In this document: one piece after another, positions 26,144 to 36,592 of the stretch
Layout of the letters: each line of letters opens with the position of its first letter
Position numbering within the stretch: the first letter of the stretch is position 1
Source of the DNA: Jeotgalicoccus aerolatus
Lineage (GTDB): Bacteria > Bacillota > Bacilli > Staphylococcales > Salinicoccaceae
DNA: 64,000 nucleotides
Reading direction: 5' to 3'
Assembly: GCF_014635205.1 (NCBI RefSeq)
Contig: NZ_BMCN01000004.1
Coordinates: 62,001 to 126,000, forward strand
Made by a program: the position numbers and the translations under genes
The notes under the pieces: generated by a model
Told to the model about the DNA's origin: nothing
Databases searched by the model: none
The model's input: the letters and a program-made list of their open reading frames with translations, nothing else

Positions 26144-27355
26144 ATGGAAAATAAACCGAAAATTACTGCCGCACAGCGCAGGCTGCTGTTCGGTGCAGTG
26201 TTCCTGATGGCAACATCATCAATTGGACCTGCATTTTTAACTCAAACAACAGTATTCACACAACAATTTATGGCAAGTTTTGCTTTTGCTATTTTAGCGT
26301 CAATCGTTATTGATATCGGCGCCCAGCTTAATATTTGGAGAGTTCTGTCAGTCAGCGGCAAGCGCGGACAGGATGTTGCGAATGCAGTGTTTCCGGGCCT
26401 CGGCTCCGTCGTCGCTGTTTTAATCGTTATCGGGGGTTTCGCCTTTAATATAGGTAACGTTGCAGGTGCCGGTCTCGGTTTTAATGCAATTTTCGGCTGG
26501 GATGTCAGAGTAGGCGCCGCAATTACAGGGATTTTTGCTATTGTTATCTTCCTGATTAAAAATGGCCGGGCAGTTATGGATATTGTGACACAAGTACTCG
26601 GAGTTCTAATGATCGGTATTGTGGCTTATGTCATGATTATTTCAGAGCCGCCGGTTGCTGAAGCGGCCAAACGTGCGATTATGCCTGAAGATCCTATTGC
26701 AATGCTGCTGCCGATTATTACACTGGTCGGCGGTACGGTCGGCGGATACATTACATTTGCCGGTGCTCACCGTTTAATTGAAGCAGGTATGACTGGAGAA
26801 AAGAATCTCCGATTTGTTAGTCATTCTTCTAACTGGGGAATTATCACAACAGGTGTGATGCGTGTCCTGCTGTTCTTAGCAGTACTCGGTGTGCTTTCTC
26901 AGGGTGCAGTGTTATCTGAAGAAAATCCGCCTGCCTCTGTGTTTGAATTTGCGCTTGGCGATATCGGTATGAAGATATTCGGTGTCGTTCTATTAGCAGC
27001 TGCCTTATCTTCTGTTATCGGTGCAGCATATACAAGTGCGAGCTTTATGAGATCATTCAACAAAGTATTCGACAGATACAACAACATAGTGATTGTCGTG
27101 TTTATCGCAACATCTACTTTAATTTTCCTATTCGTCGGCCGTCCGGTCACACTGCTTATATTAGCAGGTTCATTTAACGGACTGATTTTACCGCTGACGC
27201 TCGGTGCGATTCTGCTTGCTTCTAGGAAGAAGAGCATCGTTGGAAATTACCACCATCCGACATGGATGATTGGTTTTGGTATTATTGCAGTAATCGTTAC
27301 GCTTATCGCAGGATTTATGTCGCTGCAAGGTCTTGCAGACTTATGGAATGGATAG
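26144..27355 (+). CDS. NRAMP-like transporter (YcsG family)
   Basis: 403 residues, 10-11 hydrophobic helices with the NRAMP-type first helix SSIGPAFLTQTT and a later GGTVGGYITFAGAHRLIE. It matches Bacillus subtilis YcsG, which sits in the ycsF-ycsG-ycsI-kipI-kipA cluster. True NRAMP proteins carry a DPGN motif in helix 1; here the equivalent is GPAF, without the metal-binding aspartate and asparagine. A divalent metal substrate is therefore doubtful, and an organic substrate of the pathway is possible (inference). AAGGGGTGCACAC precedes the ATG. Confidence 0.87.
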   Translation: MENKPKITAAQRRLLFGAVFLMATSSIGPAFLTQTTVFTQQFMASFAFAILASIVIDIGAQLNIWRVLSVSGKRGQDVANAVFPGLGSVVAVLIVIGGFAFNIGNVAGAGLGFNAIFGWDVRVGAAITGIFAIVIFLIKNGRAVMDIVTQVLGVLMIGIVAYVMIISEPPVAEAAKRAIMPEDPIAMLLPIITLVGGTVGGYITFAGAHRLIEAGMTGEKNLRFVSHSSNWGIITTGVMRVLLFLAVLGVLSQGAVLSEENPPASVFEFALGDIGMKIFGVVLLAAALSSVIGAAYTSASFMRSFNKVFDRYNNIVIVVFIATSTLIFLFVGRPVTLLILAGSFNGLILPLTLGAILLASRKKSIVGNYHHPTWMIGFGIIAVIVTLIAGFMSLQGLADLWNG

Positions 27356-27363
27356 GTGATTAG

Positions 27364-28131
27364 ATGAATACAGAAGAAATTAGAAAGAAAATCAGAGACG
27401 GCGAACATACAGGTCCAACTTCAGGTATAGCAGGAGATAAAGTCCAGGCTAACCTGGCAATTCTGCCAAAAGAGTATGCTTTTGACTTTCTCTTGTTTGC
27501 AATAAGAAACAGCAAACCGGTGCCGATTATTGAAGTGCTGGAAGCGGGAGAATTTGTTAGCCGTTATGCAAAAAAATCAGATATCCGTACGGATATTCCG
27601 CAATATAATATTTATAAAAATGGTGAATTAACAGAGACGGTCAGCGACATTAAAAAATACTGGCGCGATGATTTTGTAACGTTTTTAATCGGCTGCAGTT
27701 TTACTTTTGAACAGGCTATTTTAGATGCCGGCATCAGCATTAAACATATCGATGAAGGACGTAATGTCGCGATGTACAAAACGAACATTGAGACAGAACC
27801 GGCCGGGGTATTTAAAGGTAATACTGTTGTGTCAATGCGTCCGTTCAAAAAGTCGCTAGTCGATAAAGTGACAGAAATTACGAACGAATTTCCAAATATG
27901 CACGGTGGACCGGTACATGCAGGAGATCCTAAAGAAATTGGCATCCGCAATATTGATAAACCGGATTACGGCGACAGCATTGAAATTGCCGAGGATGAAG
28001 TTCCCGTATTTTGGGCTTGCGGTGTCACACCTCAAAACGTGGTCTTGAATGCAAAACCGGAAATTTTAATCAGTCATGCACCAGGACATATGTTTATTAC
28101 AGATATTAATAATGAAGAATATAAAAGTTAA
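27364..28131 (+). CDS. DUF1445 protein, D-glutamate cyclase-like (YcsI)
   Basis: 255 residues, with the whole DUF1445 pattern: GPTSGIAGDKVQANLAILP near the start, FLIGCSFTFEQAI in the middle, VVSMRPFK, and the end motif ACGVTPQNV followed by ISHAPGHMFITD. Characterised members convert D-glutamate to 5-oxo-D-proline, which fits a pyroglutamate operon; earlier the family was labelled hydro-lyase. AGGTGATTAG site. Last gene of the operon, followed by a terminator. Confidence 0.9.
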   Translation: MNTEEIRKKIRDGEHTGPTSGIAGDKVQANLAILPKEYAFDFLLFAIRNSKPVPIIEVLEAGEFVSRYAKKSDIRTDIPQYNIYKNGELTETVSDIKKYWRDDFVTFLIGCSFTFEQAILDAGISIKHIDEGRNVAMYKTNIETEPAGVFKGNTVVSMRPFKKSLVDKVTEITNEFPNMHGGPVHAGDPKEIGIRNIDKPDYGDSIEIAEDEVPVFWACGVTPQNVVLNAKPEILISHAPGHMFITDINNEEYKS

Positions 28132-28156
28132 AACCTGGCGGTTGCCCGGTTTTTTG
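28131..28156 (+). terminator. Rho-independent terminator of the pyroglutamate operon
   Basis: AAACCTGGC and GCCCGGTTT arms (one mismatch), 4-base loop, then TTTTTTG, beginning at the stop codon of the DUF1445 gene. Confidence 0.8.
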
Positions 28157-28178
28157 TCTTTTAAGTAATAACAGCATA

Positions 28179-28264
28179 AAATACGTACGATTATATTATC
28201 AATTTAGTTATTGACAATTAAAATACGCACATTATAATTAATATTATATTAAATGTTCGTCAAA
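28179..28264. promoter_or_regulatory. PurR-box-like elements before purE
   Basis: Three imperfect matches to the Firmicute PurBox (AWWWCCGAACWWT). AAATACGTACGAT lies at 28179-28191. AAATACGCACATT at 28221-28233 has 11 of 13 positions and falls inside the promoter spacer. The inverted AATGTTCGTCAAA lies at 28252-28264. PurR normally represses purE operons and responds to PRPP; the positions fit that, but the individual matches are weak. Confidence 0.45.
28211..28238 (+). promoter_or_regulatory. Purine operon promoter
   Basis: TTGACA (28211-28216), 16-base spacer, TATAAT (28233-28238): both hexamers match the sigma-A consensus exactly. The leader would be about 35 bases, too short for a guanine-type riboswitch, so control is likely at initiation. 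Confidence 0.8.
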
Positions 28265-28280
28265 TAGGAGTGGAGAAAAC

Positions 28281-28763
28281 ATGGCAGTAGGAATTATTAT
28301 GGGCAGTTCTTCAGACTGGGAGACGATGAAACACAGTGCTGAAATGCTGGATTATTTTAAAATCAGCTATGAAACGAAAGTTGTCAGCGCGCATCGTACG
28401 CCTGAAATGATGATGGATTACGCAAAGCAGGCAAGCGAGAACGGTATCGACATCATTATTGCAGGTGCCGGCGGTGCAGCACATTTACCAGGCATGGTCG
28501 CTTCTCTGACACACGCACCGGTTATCGGTGTTCCAATTGAATCAAAAGCGTTAAAAGGAATGGACTCTCTGCTTTCAATCGTTCAAATGCCGGGGGGTAT
28601 ACCTGTGGCGACTCAGGCGATTGGTACAGCTGGTGCAAAAAATGCAGGAATTCTTGCTGCAAAAATGCTGGCAGTATCTGACAAGGAAATATTAAAAAGA
28701 TTAGAAAATTATAAGGAAAGTTTAGAACAGAAAGTTGAGGAAATGCAAAATGACCTTAAATAA
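28281..28763 (+). CDS. purE: N5-carboxyaminoimidazole ribonucleotide mutase
   Basis: 160 residues, class I Pur[14 protein letters not shown] at the start, the [11 protein letters not shown] catalytic histidine loop, and [14 protein letters not shown] are all present. It moves the carboxyl group from N5-CAIR to CAIR in purine synthesis. AGGAGTGGAG precedes the ATG. In Staphylococcus folD usually lies just upstream of purE; here the upstream neighbour is the DUF1445 gene, and a FolD-like gene lies at 55.2 kb. Confidence 0.97.
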   Translation: MAVGIIMGSSSDWETMKHSAEMLDYFKISYETKVVSAHRTPEMMMDYAKQASENGIDIIIAGAGGAAHLPGMVASLTHAPVIGVPIESKALKGMDSLLSIVQMPGGIPVATQAIGTAGAKNAGILAAKMLAVSDKEILKRLENYKESLEQKVEEMQNDLK

Positions 28764-29874
28764 ACGTTTGTACCCGCCTGAAACAATCGGAATTATCGGC
28801 GGCGGGCAGCTGGGGAAAATGCTTGCTCAAAGTGCGCTTAGAATGGGTTATAAAGTTGCTGTGCTGGATCCTTCAAAAGATGCCCCGGCCCGTCCGGTAT
28901 GTCATACATTTATACAGGCAGATTTCAGCGACAAAGCTGCACTAATTGAATTGAGCGAACTGTCGGACGTTGTAACTTATGAATTTGAAAATATAGATGC
29001 GCATATTTTAAAAACACTCGTCAATAATTACTACGTACCTCAGGGTGCCGATACTGTACTGACGTTGCAAAACCGGACGAGTGAAAAAAATTCGATTAAA
29101 CATTCGGGTGCCTCTATCGTTCCTTTTGCTGAAGTTTCATCAAAGGAAAACATAACAGCATTTGCAGGAGAATATTCCTATCCGCTGATTGTTAAAACAG
29201 CTACTGGCGGATATGACGGTAAAGGGCAGTATTATATAGAAACTGAAGAAGCATTGAAGTCAGCTGAGATTCCATTTGAAGATGCTGACTTTATCGCAGA
29301 AAAATATATTGATTTAGAAAGGGAAGTATCGCTCACTGCTGCAAGAAGTGCTGATGGTGAGACAATATATTTCCCGCTACAGGAAAATCTTCACCGCAAT
29401 CAGATTCTGTACCGGACCATAGCACCTGCCAGAATTGATTATTTTGAAAAGGCTAAAAAAGAAGCAGAAAAGATAATGAAAGCCATGCTGTTTGTCGGCG
29501 TTTTTACCATTGAATTTTTCATCGATAAGGATGGAGAACTCTATGTTAATGAAATAGCGCCAAGACCGCATAATTCAGCACATTACACAATCGAAGCGTG
29601 TAACATCAGTCAGTTTGATGCACATATTTTAAGCGTGACGAATCAGCCGATGCCTGAAGTTTATCAGCATCAGGATGCAATTATGTTAAATCTTTTGGGT
29701 GAAGATCTTGACAGGCTGGATTCAGAGCTTTTTGAGCACCCGGATTGGAATGTTCACTTGTATGGAAAATCAGAACGTAAGTCTCAAAGAAAAATGGGAC
29801 ATGTGACTATCTTAACGGATGACATTGCCAGTGAGTTAGAAAAGCTGAAAACGAGTTTCGAAAAAGAAGTTTAG
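28750..29874 (+). CDS. purK: N5-carboxyaminoimidazole ribonucleotide synthase
   Basis: 374 residues, ATP-grasp enzyme making N5-CAIR from AIR, bicarbonate and ATP. N-terminal [15 protein letters not shown]-grasp [12 protein letters not shown], and [14 protein letters not shown] near the end. The ATG at 28750 lies inside purE (14-base overlap) and follows TTGAGGAA. Its 3' end is followed by only 69 bases before purL, where purC, purS and purQ would be expected. Confidence 0.97.
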   Translation: MTLNKRLYPPETIGIIGGGQLGKMLAQSALRMGYKVAVLDPSKDAPARPVCHTFIQADFSDKAALIELSELSDVVTYEFENIDAHILKTLVNNYYVPQGADTVLTLQNRTSEKNSIKHSGASIVPFAEVSSKENITAFAGEYSYPLIVKTATGGYDGKGQYYIETEEALKSAEIPFEDADFIAEKYIDLEREVSLTAARSADGETIYFPLQENLHRNQILYRTIAPARIDYFEKAKKEAEKIMKAMLFVGVFTIEFFIDKDGELYVNEIAPRPHNSAHYTIEACNISQFDAHILSVTNQPMPEVYQHQDAIMLNLLGEDLDRLDSELFEHPDWNVHLYGKSERKSQRKMGHVTILTDDIASELEKLKTSFEKEV

Positions 29875-29943
29875 AAATTTAATACGACGTATAGTGATTG
29901 CAGAGCCGTTACTAAATCTAAATTAAGCTGGAGGAATTTTAAG
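29875..29943. other. Short purK-purL gap in place of purC-purS-purQ
   Basis: 69 bases containing only a purL ribosome-binding site (GGAGG at 29931-29935) and unremarkable AT-rich sequence. In Staphylococcus and Bacillus purC, purS and purQ lie between purK (or purB) and purL. I could not recognise remnants of them here; short frames across the gap do not resemble the C terminus of PurQ or PurC. Confidence 0.8.
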
Positions 29944-32112
29944 ATGACATTCAACGAACCGACTAAGCAGGAAATCAAAGAAAAGAAATTGTATGCAGAA
30001 ATGGGTTTAACAGATTCAGAATTTGAAAAAATTAATGAGATTTTAGGCCGTGAGCCAAACTATACTGAAACTGGTATTTTTTCTGCGATGTGGAGTGAGC
30101 ATTGTTCTTACAAACACTCAAAACCGTTTTTAAAACAATTTCCGACTAAAGGTGAACGTGTCTTAATGGGGCCGGGCGAAGGTGCTGGAGTTGTGGATAT
30201 CGGAGATAATCAGGCGATTGTATTTAAAGTGGAATCTCATAATCATCCTTCAGCTGTTGATCCGTATGAGGGCGCAGCAACAGGTGTCGGCGGCATTGTC
30301 CGCGATATTGTTTCGATCGGGGCACGTCCAATTGGTTTACTGAATTCTCTACGCTTTGGTGAACTGGATAACAAGCAGAATAAGTGGCTGCTTAGAGGTG
30401 TGATTGACGGCATGGCAGATTACGGTAACACAATGGAACTCCCTGCAGTTTCCGGCGAGGTCGAATTTGATGCATCTTACCATGAAAACCCTTTGGTTAA
30501 TGCGATGGGTGTCGGACTGGTTGAACATGACAATATTCAAAAAGGTACAGCTAAGGGGATCGGCAATAAAGTGGTCTACCTTGGATTGCCAACAGGCAGA
30601 GACGGTATTAATGGGGCCAGCTTTGCCTCAGGAGAATTAAGCGATGATAACCGTCCGGAAATTCAAAAAGGAAATCCTGATGCGGGTAAAATTTTAATGG
30701 AAGCTACACTAAAAGCAATCGGCATGAAAGAACTGGTCGGCATTCAGGATATGGGTGCCGCAGGTTTAACGTCATCCAGTGCAGAGATGGCAGACAAAGG
30801 CGGTTCTGGTATGACACTGTATCTGGACACAGTTCCAGTTACGGACAGTGATATTTCACCATACGAAATGATGCTGTCGGAAACTCAGGAACGTATGCTG
30901 TTAGTTGTTGAAAACGGCTCAGAAGATAAATTCCTGACACTATTTAAAGAAATGAAACTTGAAACTGCTGTCATTGGGGAAGTGACTGACGGGGATCGTC
31001 TGAAACTCTTTTATAATGATGAGCTGTATGCTGACTTGCCTGTCGCGCCATTATCTGATGATGCGCCGGTCTATGTTTTAGAAGGTAAAGAAGACGCAGC
31101 GGATGAAGCACAGACAGACTACAGCAATGAAGATTTAGAAGCAGCATTTGATCAGCTGATTACGCATCCGACAATTGCTGATAAATCGTATATTTATAAT
31201 GATTTCAACAGTACAGCCGGCGGCAACACTGTACAAGGTTCAGGTTTTGGCGCAGGAATTGTTGGTATTGAAGGAACAAACAAAGCTGTCAGCATGGTGC
31301 TTGACGGCAAGAGCCGCTATGTCTATGCAGACCCGTATAACGGCGGTAAAGAAGTGGTTGCCCAAACGTTCAGAAGTATTATTGCAACAGGTGCAGAACC
31401 GCTCGGCATGACGGATTGTCTGAACTACGGTTCGCCGGAGAAACCGGAAATATATAACCAGCTTGAGCAGTCTACTAAAGGTATGGCTGAAGCGTGCCTG
31501 GCATTATCAACACCGGTCGTTTCAGGAAATGTCAGCTTATATAACGAACACAGTACGGGCGGTATTCTGCCGACACCGATTATTGGCATGGTCGGTTTAA
31601 TTGAAGATATTAACCAGCTGCAGCATGAGGGTATTAAAGAGGGAGATGCACTGTATTTAGTCGGAGAACTCACGCCGTCATTTGCAGGCAGCCAGCTTGA
31701 AAAACTGCTTGAAAATAAAATTCGCAAAACTAAGCGTCCAATTGATCTTGAACTTGAATATAAACGCGGCATAATGCTTCGTGACAAACTGGTCAATGGT
31801 GAAATTAATAAAATTGCACCGCTTGGCAGAGGCGGTCTGATTGCTAAACTGGCTCAGCTGTCAAGCTTTGTTAATATCGGTATCGACGTCAATATCGATG
31901 TGCGTCAAGATTTACTATTTTCTGAGGGCGCTTCAAATTATCTTGTTGCAGCAGAGAGCGGCTTAAATATTGAAGGTGCTGTTGAGATCGGCAAAATGAC
32001 TGGCACACAATTTAAAGTCAAAGCACAGAATTTTGAAATCAATCGCGAATTAACGGAAGTCAAAAAGGCATGGGAGGCGGCAATCCCGTCATGTATGAAC
32101 TCAGAGGACTAA
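29944..32112 (+). CDS. purL: Phosphoribosylformylglycinamidine synthase, large subunit
   Basis: 722 residues, the small Gram-positive PurL type that needs separate PurQ (glutaminase) and PurS to use glutamine. Motifs: SEHCSYKHSKPFLK, KVESHNHPSAVDPYEGAATG, GMTDCLNYGSPEKPE, and the GRGGL segment near the end. It converts FGAR to FGAM. AGCTGGAGGAATTTTAAG precedes the ATG. The last 22 bases overlap purF. purS and purQ, its partners, are missing from the operon. Confidence 0.97.
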   Translation: MTFNEPTKQEIKEKKLYAEMGLTDSEFEKINEILGREPNYTETGIFSAMWSEHCSYKHSKPFLKQFPTKGERVLMGPGEGAGVVDIGDNQAIVFKVESHNHPSAVDPYEGAATGVGGIVRDIVSIGARPIGLLNSLRFGELDNKQNKWLLRGVIDGMADYGNTMELPAVSGEVEFDASYHENPLVNAMGVGLVEHDNIQKGTAKGIGNKVVYLGLPTGRDGINGASFASGELSDDNRPEIQKGNPDAGKILMEATLKAIGMKELVGIQDMGAAGLTSSSAEMADKGGSGMTLYLDTVPVTDSDISPYEMMLSETQERMLLVVENGSEDKFLTLFKEMKLETAVIGEVTDGDRLKLFYNDELYADLPVAPLSDDAPVYVLEGKEDAADEAQTDYSNEDLEAAFDQLITHPTIADKSYIYNDFNSTAGGNTVQGSGFGAGIVGIEGTNKAVSMVLDGKSRYVYADPYNGGKEVVAQTFRSIIATGAEPLGMTDCLNYGSPEKPEIYNQLEQSTKGMAEACLALSTPVVSGNVSLYNEHSTGGILPTPIIGMVGLIEDINQLQHEGIKEGDALYLVGELTPSFAGSQLEKLLENKIRKTKRPIDLELEYKRGIMLRDKLVNGEINKIAPLGRGGLIAKLAQLSSFVNIGIDVNIDVRQDLLFSEGASNYLVAAESGLNIEGAVEIGKMTGTQFKVKAQNFEINRELTEVKKAWEAAIPSCMNSED

Positions 32113-33509
32113 ATGAAGAATGTGGACTCTTTGGTATTTGGGGACATCCTGAAGCCAGTGAATTAACGTATATGGCACTTCACAGCCTGCAGCACCGGGG
32201 CCAGGAAGGGGCAGGAATCGTTGCCAGCGGCGGTGATTACCTATTTGGTGCACGCGGTATGGGACTGCTGACTGAAGCGTTGACTCAAACTCAGCTCGAG
32301 TCATTAAAACCATTTTCCAAATCTATCGGCCACGTCCGGTATGCAACGACGGATTCCAGTGCACTTTCCAACGTACAGCCGTTTTTATTTAAAAGTCATA
32401 TCGGTGATCTAGGGCTGGCGCATAACGGAAATATTGTGAATGCACTGCATATTCGAAGAGCTCTGGAAGATGAAGGTGCGATTTTCCAAACGACATCTGA
32501 TTCTGAAGTTTTTGCACATCTTTTAAGACGTGCAAAAGGACCGACGAGAAAAGCACGAATTAAAACGACATTACAGCAGCTTAAGGGTGCCTTTGCTTTC
32601 GTAATTTTACATGAGGATGCATTGACCGTTGCATTAGATGATCACGGTGTGCGCCCATTGATGCTTGGACAGCTGGACGGCGCTTATTGCGTTGCCAGTG
32701 AAACATGTGCGTTTCATGCAATTGGAGCAGAATATATAAGGGATATAGAACCTGGTGAACTGATTACGATCAGTGATGAGGGAATCGATTTTGACCGCTA
32801 TACTGAGTATGAAAACCCGAATATGTGCTCGATGGAATACATTTACTTTGCACGCGCAGATTCAGAATTCCGGGGCACTTCGACTTATACGATTCGCAAG
32901 GCCTTGGGTGAGGAACTGGCTAAAGAGATGGATATTAAAGCCGATATGGTTATCGGTGTGCCGGATTCCAGTCTTGCAGCTGCTAAAGGTTTCAGCGATG
33001 CATCCGGTATACCGAGTGAACAGGGTCTGTTAAAAAACCGCTACGTCGGCAGAACATTTATCGCGTCGGGACAAGAAGCGCGTGAAAGAGCAGTCCGCAT
33101 GAAATTGTCACCGGTAAGAGATATTGTGGAAGGTAAAAGTGTGATCGTTATCGATGATTCTATCGTCCGCGGAACGACCAGTAAATTTATAGTGAAAGCT
33201 TTAAAAGAAGCAGGTGCAAAAGAAGTGCATATGGGTGTGTCATCACCGCCGTTAAAAAATCCATGCTATTACGGTATCGATGTTTCGACACATGCTGAAA
33301 TTATTGCATCATCAAAATCGACTGACGAAGTCAGAGATGAAATTGGTGCAGATTCACTGACCTACTTATCGGTAGAAAAAATGCATGAAGTTTATAAAAA
33401 GTACGGTTCACGCGGTGAATGCGACGCTTGCTTTACAGGGAATTATCCAATTGAAAATATCGACGGTTTATTACCGCAGGAAAAAGATGCGAAAACGAAA
33501 GGAGTATAA
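32091..33509 (+). CDS. purF: Amidophosphoribosyltransferase
   Basis: 472 residues. After a short propeptide ([10 protein letters not shown]) comes the catalytic Cys11 (ECGLFGIWG), then [11 protein letters not shown] of the glutaminase domain, and the PRPP loop [13 protein letters not shown]. It makes phosphoribosylamine, the first committed purine step. The ATG at 32091 is inside the end of purL, giving the usual propeptide length; upstream codons in the frame are purL out-of-frame sequence. C-terminal cysteines ([10 protein letters not shown]) fit an iron-sulfur-containing Bacillus-type enzyme. Confidence 0.97.
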   Translation: MYELRGLNEECGLFGIWGHPEASELTYMALHSLQHRGQEGAGIVASGGDYLFGARGMGLLTEALTQTQLESLKPFSKSIGHVRYATTDSSALSNVQPFLFKSHIGDLGLAHNGNIVNALHIRRALEDEGAIFQTTSDSEVFAHLLRRAKGPTRKARIKTTLQQLKGAFAFVILHEDALTVALDDHGVRPLMLGQLDGAYCVASETCAFHAIGAEYIRDIEPGELITISDEGIDFDRYTEYENPNMCSMEYIYFARADSEFRGTSTYTIRKALGEELAKEMDIKADMVIGVPDSSLAAAKGFSDASGIPSEQGLLKNRYVGRTFIASGQEARERAVRMKLSPVRDIVEGKSVIVIDDSIVRGTTSKFIVKALKEAGAKEVHMGVSSPPLKNPCYYGIDVSTHAEIIASSKSTDEVRDEIGADSLTYLSVEKMHEVYKKYGSRGECDACFTGNYPIENIDGLLPQEKDAKTKGV

Positions 33510-33511
33510 CG

Positions 33512-34531
33512 ATGTCTGAACAATATAAACAAGCCGGTGTCGATATTAATGCCGGTTACGAAGCGGTCGAACAGATGAAAGACCATGTGAAACGTACGAT
33601 GCGTCCGGAAGTAATCGGGGGACTTGGAGGATTTGGTGCAGCATTTGATCTCTCTCAGTTAAATATGAAAGCACCAGTACTTGTCTCAGGTACAGACGGT
33701 GTCGGTACGAAACTTAAGCTGGCGATAGATAATAACCGTCACGATACAATCGGTGTTGATGCTGTCGCAATGTGCGTCAACGACATCATTACTACCGGTG
33801 CAGAACCGTTATATTTCCTGGATTATATTGCTGTAAATAAAGTAGTGCCTGAACACATTGGTGAAATCGTAAAGGGCATAGCTGAAGGCTGCAGCCAGTC
33901 TGAATGTGCTTTAATTGGCGGAGAAACAGCTGAAATGGGCGAGATGTACGGCAGCGGTGAGTACGATATTGCAGGATTTGCTGTCGGTGCTGTTGAAAAG
34001 AATGAATATATTGACGGCAGTACTGTTCAAGCAGGCGATAAAATTATCGGACTCTCTTCAAGCGGTATCCATTCAAACGGCTACAGCTTAGTCCGTAAAA
34101 TAATAAAAGATGAAAACATAGATGTCAGCACAAAATTAAACGGTAAACCGCTTATCGATTTACTGCTGGAACCGACACAGATTTATGTTAAAGATGTTAA
34201 AGCTTTAAAAGATAAAGTGAATATTAAAGCGATGAGTCACATTACAGGCGGCGGTTTTATCGAAAATATTCCGCGGGCGCTGCCGGAAAATCTAGGTGTC
34301 AGCCTGGATGTCTCCAATGTTAAAGTGCCTGAAATACTCAGCTGGCTGCTTGAACACAGCGGCATGACAAAAAAAGAAGCCTATAATGTTTTTAACATGG
34401 GCATCGGTTTTATTATTGTGATCGCTGAAAATGAAACAGAATCTGCTTTAAATATTTTAAAAAACTTAAATACAGATGCACAAATTATCGGTGAAGTGAC
34501 CGCGCATCAAGGTATTGAAATCAATGGTTAA
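33512..34531 (+). CDS. purM: Phosphoribosylformylglycinamidine cyclo-ligase
   Basis: 339 residues. [37 protein letters not shown] and [13 protein letters not shown] are the PurM/PurL-superfamily ATP-binding motifs. It closes the imidazole ring to make AIR. It starts 2 bases after purF (AAAGGAGTATAACG site) and overlaps purN by 8 bases. Confidence 0.97.
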   Translation: MSEQYKQAGVDINAGYEAVEQMKDHVKRTMRPEVIGGLGGFGAAFDLSQLNMKAPVLVSGTDGVGTKLKLAIDNNRHDTIGVDAVAMCVNDIITTGAEPLYFLDYIAVNKVVPEHIGEIVKGIAEGCSQSECALIGGETAEMGEMYGSGEYDIAGFAVGAVEKNEYIDGSTVQAGDKIIGLSSSGIHSNGYSLVRKIIKDENIDVSTKLNGKPLIDLLLEPTQIYVKDVKALKDKVNIKAMSHITGGGFIENIPRALPENLGVSLDVSNVKVPEILSWLLEHSGMTKKEAYNVFNMGIGFIIVIAENETESALNILKNLNTDAQIIGEVTAHQGIEING

Positions 34532-35093
34532 AAATATTGCTGTAATGGCTTCCGGCGGCGGTTCTAACTTTGAAAACCTCGCAGTCAAAAGCGATTTTCT
34601 AAATATGAAGATAAAAGTGTTGATTATAGATTCTCCAGAAATCTATGCAGCAGAACGCGCCGAAAGGTTAAAAATTCCATGCCGTATCGTAAACCGGCAA
34701 GACTTTAAATCAAAAAGAGAATTTGAAGCGGGCATCATGTCTGCCTTAGCAGACTTCGAAATTGATTACATTGTACTCGCGGGTTTTATGAGAATTTTAT
34801 CGGCAGATTTTATAAACTGCTATGAGAATAAAATTATTAATCTGCATCCTTCTCTGCTGCCTGCTTTTAAAGGAAAAAACGGTATTGAGGATGCTTTTAA
34901 TTACGGTGTCAAAGTGACGGGTGTGACGGTACATTTTGTTGATGCGGGAATTGATACGGGAAAAATTATTGATCAGACTGCAGTTATCATCGAAGATGGT
35001 GACACACTTGCAACACTGGAAGAAAAAATACATCAGACGGAGTACGAACTATACCCGGCTGCGCTTAAGAAAGTATTTGATGGGAGAGTTTAA
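34524..35093 (+). CDS. purN: Phosphoribosylglycinamide formyltransferase
   Basis: 189 residues, formyl-THF-dependent GAR transformylase. Phosphate loop [13 protein letters not shown] (the family usually has GSGSN; here GGGSN), catalytic [12 protein letters not shown] with Asn and His, and the catalytic aspartate in VDAGIDTG. The ATG at 34524 gives the family's usual short N terminus (MVKNIAV); an upstream in-frame TTG is an unlikely start. Confidence 0.96.
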   Translation: MVKNIAVMASGGGSNFENLAVKSDFLNMKIKVLIIDSPEIYAAERAERLKIPCRIVNRQDFKSKREFEAGIMSALADFEIDYIVLAGFMRILSADFINCYENKIINLHPSLLPAFKGKNGIEDAFNYGVKVTGVTVHFVDAGIDTGKIIDQTAVIIEDGDTLATLEEKIHQTEYELYPAALKKVFDGRV

Positions 35094-35096
35094 AAT

Positions 35097-36572
35097 ATGA
35101 AAGCATTATTAAGCGTATCGAATAAAACAGGCATAGAAAAATTTGCAGAAGGTCTGCTTGAACAGGGCTTTGAACTGTATTCAACAGGCGGTACATTTAA
35201 GGCATTAAAAGATGCGGATATTGCTGTAAAACAAGTCAGTGATTTAACTCACTTCAATGAAATTATGGATGGACGTGTAAAAACACTGCACCCTGCAGTT
35301 CACGGCGGCATTTTAGCAGATCGTGACAATGCAGCACATATGAAAGACCTCAGTGATAACAATATTGAGACCATTGATCTCGTTGCAGTTAATCTTTACC
35401 CTTTTAAAGAAACTGTCAGAAAAGCAGATGTAAGAGAAAGCGATGCGGTGGAAAATATTGATATCGGCGGTCCGACAATGCTGCGTGCAGCGGCTAAAAA
35501 CTACAAGCATGTTACAACGGTAGTTGATCCGTTCGATTACGATGAAGTATTAAACCGTCTTAAAGACAAAACGCTCGATGAGCAGTTTAGAAAACAGTTA
35601 ATGATTAAAGTGTTCCGTCATACGAATGACTATGATCAGGCTATTGTAAACTTTTTTGCGCAAAGTGAAAAAACACTTCGTTATGGTGAAAATCCGCATC
35701 AAAGTGCAAAATATGTTAAAACGACAGACGATAAGAATACGATTTTAAATGCAGATGTGCTTCACGGCAAAGAATTAAGCTACAACAACTTAAGAGATGC
35801 GGACAGCGCCTTTGCCCTGGCGAAGAAATTTGATTTGCCGGCAGCAGTTGCGGTAAAACATATGAACCCTTGCGGTGTTGGCACGGGTGAAACGATTGCT
35901 GAAGCATTTCAAAATGCATTTGATGCAGACAATCAGTCTATCTTTGGCGGCATCGTTGCATTGAACAAAACTGTAGATGAAGACACTGCCGAAAAACTGA
36001 GCAAAGTATTTTTAGAAGTCATAATTGCACCGCACTTCTCAGAAGAAGCTTTAAATATCTTAACTAAAAAGAAAAATATTCGTCTGCTGCAAGTTGATTT
36101 TACAGAAGATCAGTCTTCAGATGAGTTTGTCAGTGTGTCCGGCGGATACTTAGTACAGTCCACAGACAGCGGGCGGCTCGATAAAGAATCTCTGGAATAT
36201 GTGACAGATAACCAACCCGATGAAGAACAGTTAAAAGCACTGGCGCTGGCCTGGGAAGTATCAAAACACGTGAAGTCTAATGCGATTGTATTAGCAAACA
36301 GCAAGCAGACTGTAGGTATCGGTGCTGGTCAAATGAACCGTGTAGGTGCGCTTAAAATTGCAGCAGAACGTGCCATTGAGCTCGGTGATAATGTAGTAAT
36401 GGCCAGCGACGGATTTTTCCCGATGCCGGACACAGTAGAATTTGCTCATGCACAAGGCATTACAGCAATCATTCAGCCAGGCGGTTCTAAACGCGATAAT
36501 GAATCGATAGATTTTTGTAACGAGAACGGTATTGCAATGGTATTTACGGGAATGCGCCACTTCAAACACTAA
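35097..36572 (+). CDS. purH: Bifunctional AICAR formyltransferase/IMP cyclohydrolase
   Basis: 491 residues. N-terminal IMP cyclohydrolase domain ([37 protein letters not shown]) and C-terminal AICAR transformylase domain ([32 protein letters not shown], ending FTGMRHFKH). It carries out the last two steps to IMP using 10-formyl-THF. It begins 3 bases after purN. Confidence 0.97.
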   Translation: MKALLSVSNKTGIEKFAEGLLEQGFELYSTGGTFKALKDADIAVKQVSDLTHFNEIMDGRVKTLHPAVHGGILADRDNAAHMKDLSDNNIETIDLVAVNLYPFKETVRKADVRESDAVENIDIGGPTMLRAAAKNYKHVTTVVDPFDYDEVLNRLKDKTLDEQFRKQLMIKVFRHTNDYDQAIVNFFAQSEKTLRYGENPHQSAKYVKTTDDKNTILNADVLHGKELSYNNLRDADSAFALAKKFDLPAAVAVKHMNPCGVGTGETIAEAFQNAFDADNQSIFGGIVALNKTVDEDTAEKLSKVFLEVIIAPHFSEEALNILTKKKNIRLLQVDFTEDQSSDEFVSVSGGYLVQSTDSGRLDKESLEYVTDNQPDEEQLKALALAWEVSKHVKSNAIVLANSKQTVGIGAGQMNRVGALKIAAERAIELGDNVVMASDGFFPMPDTVEFAHAQGITAIIQPGGSKRDNESIDFCNENGIAMVFTGMRHFKH

Positions 36573-36592
36573 TACTGGAGGTTCGAAAATCG

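Noticed and set aside
28160-28280. Possible purine riboswitch before purE
   Set aside because: The leader after the TATAAT at 28233-28238 is about 35 bases, too short for the aptamer.
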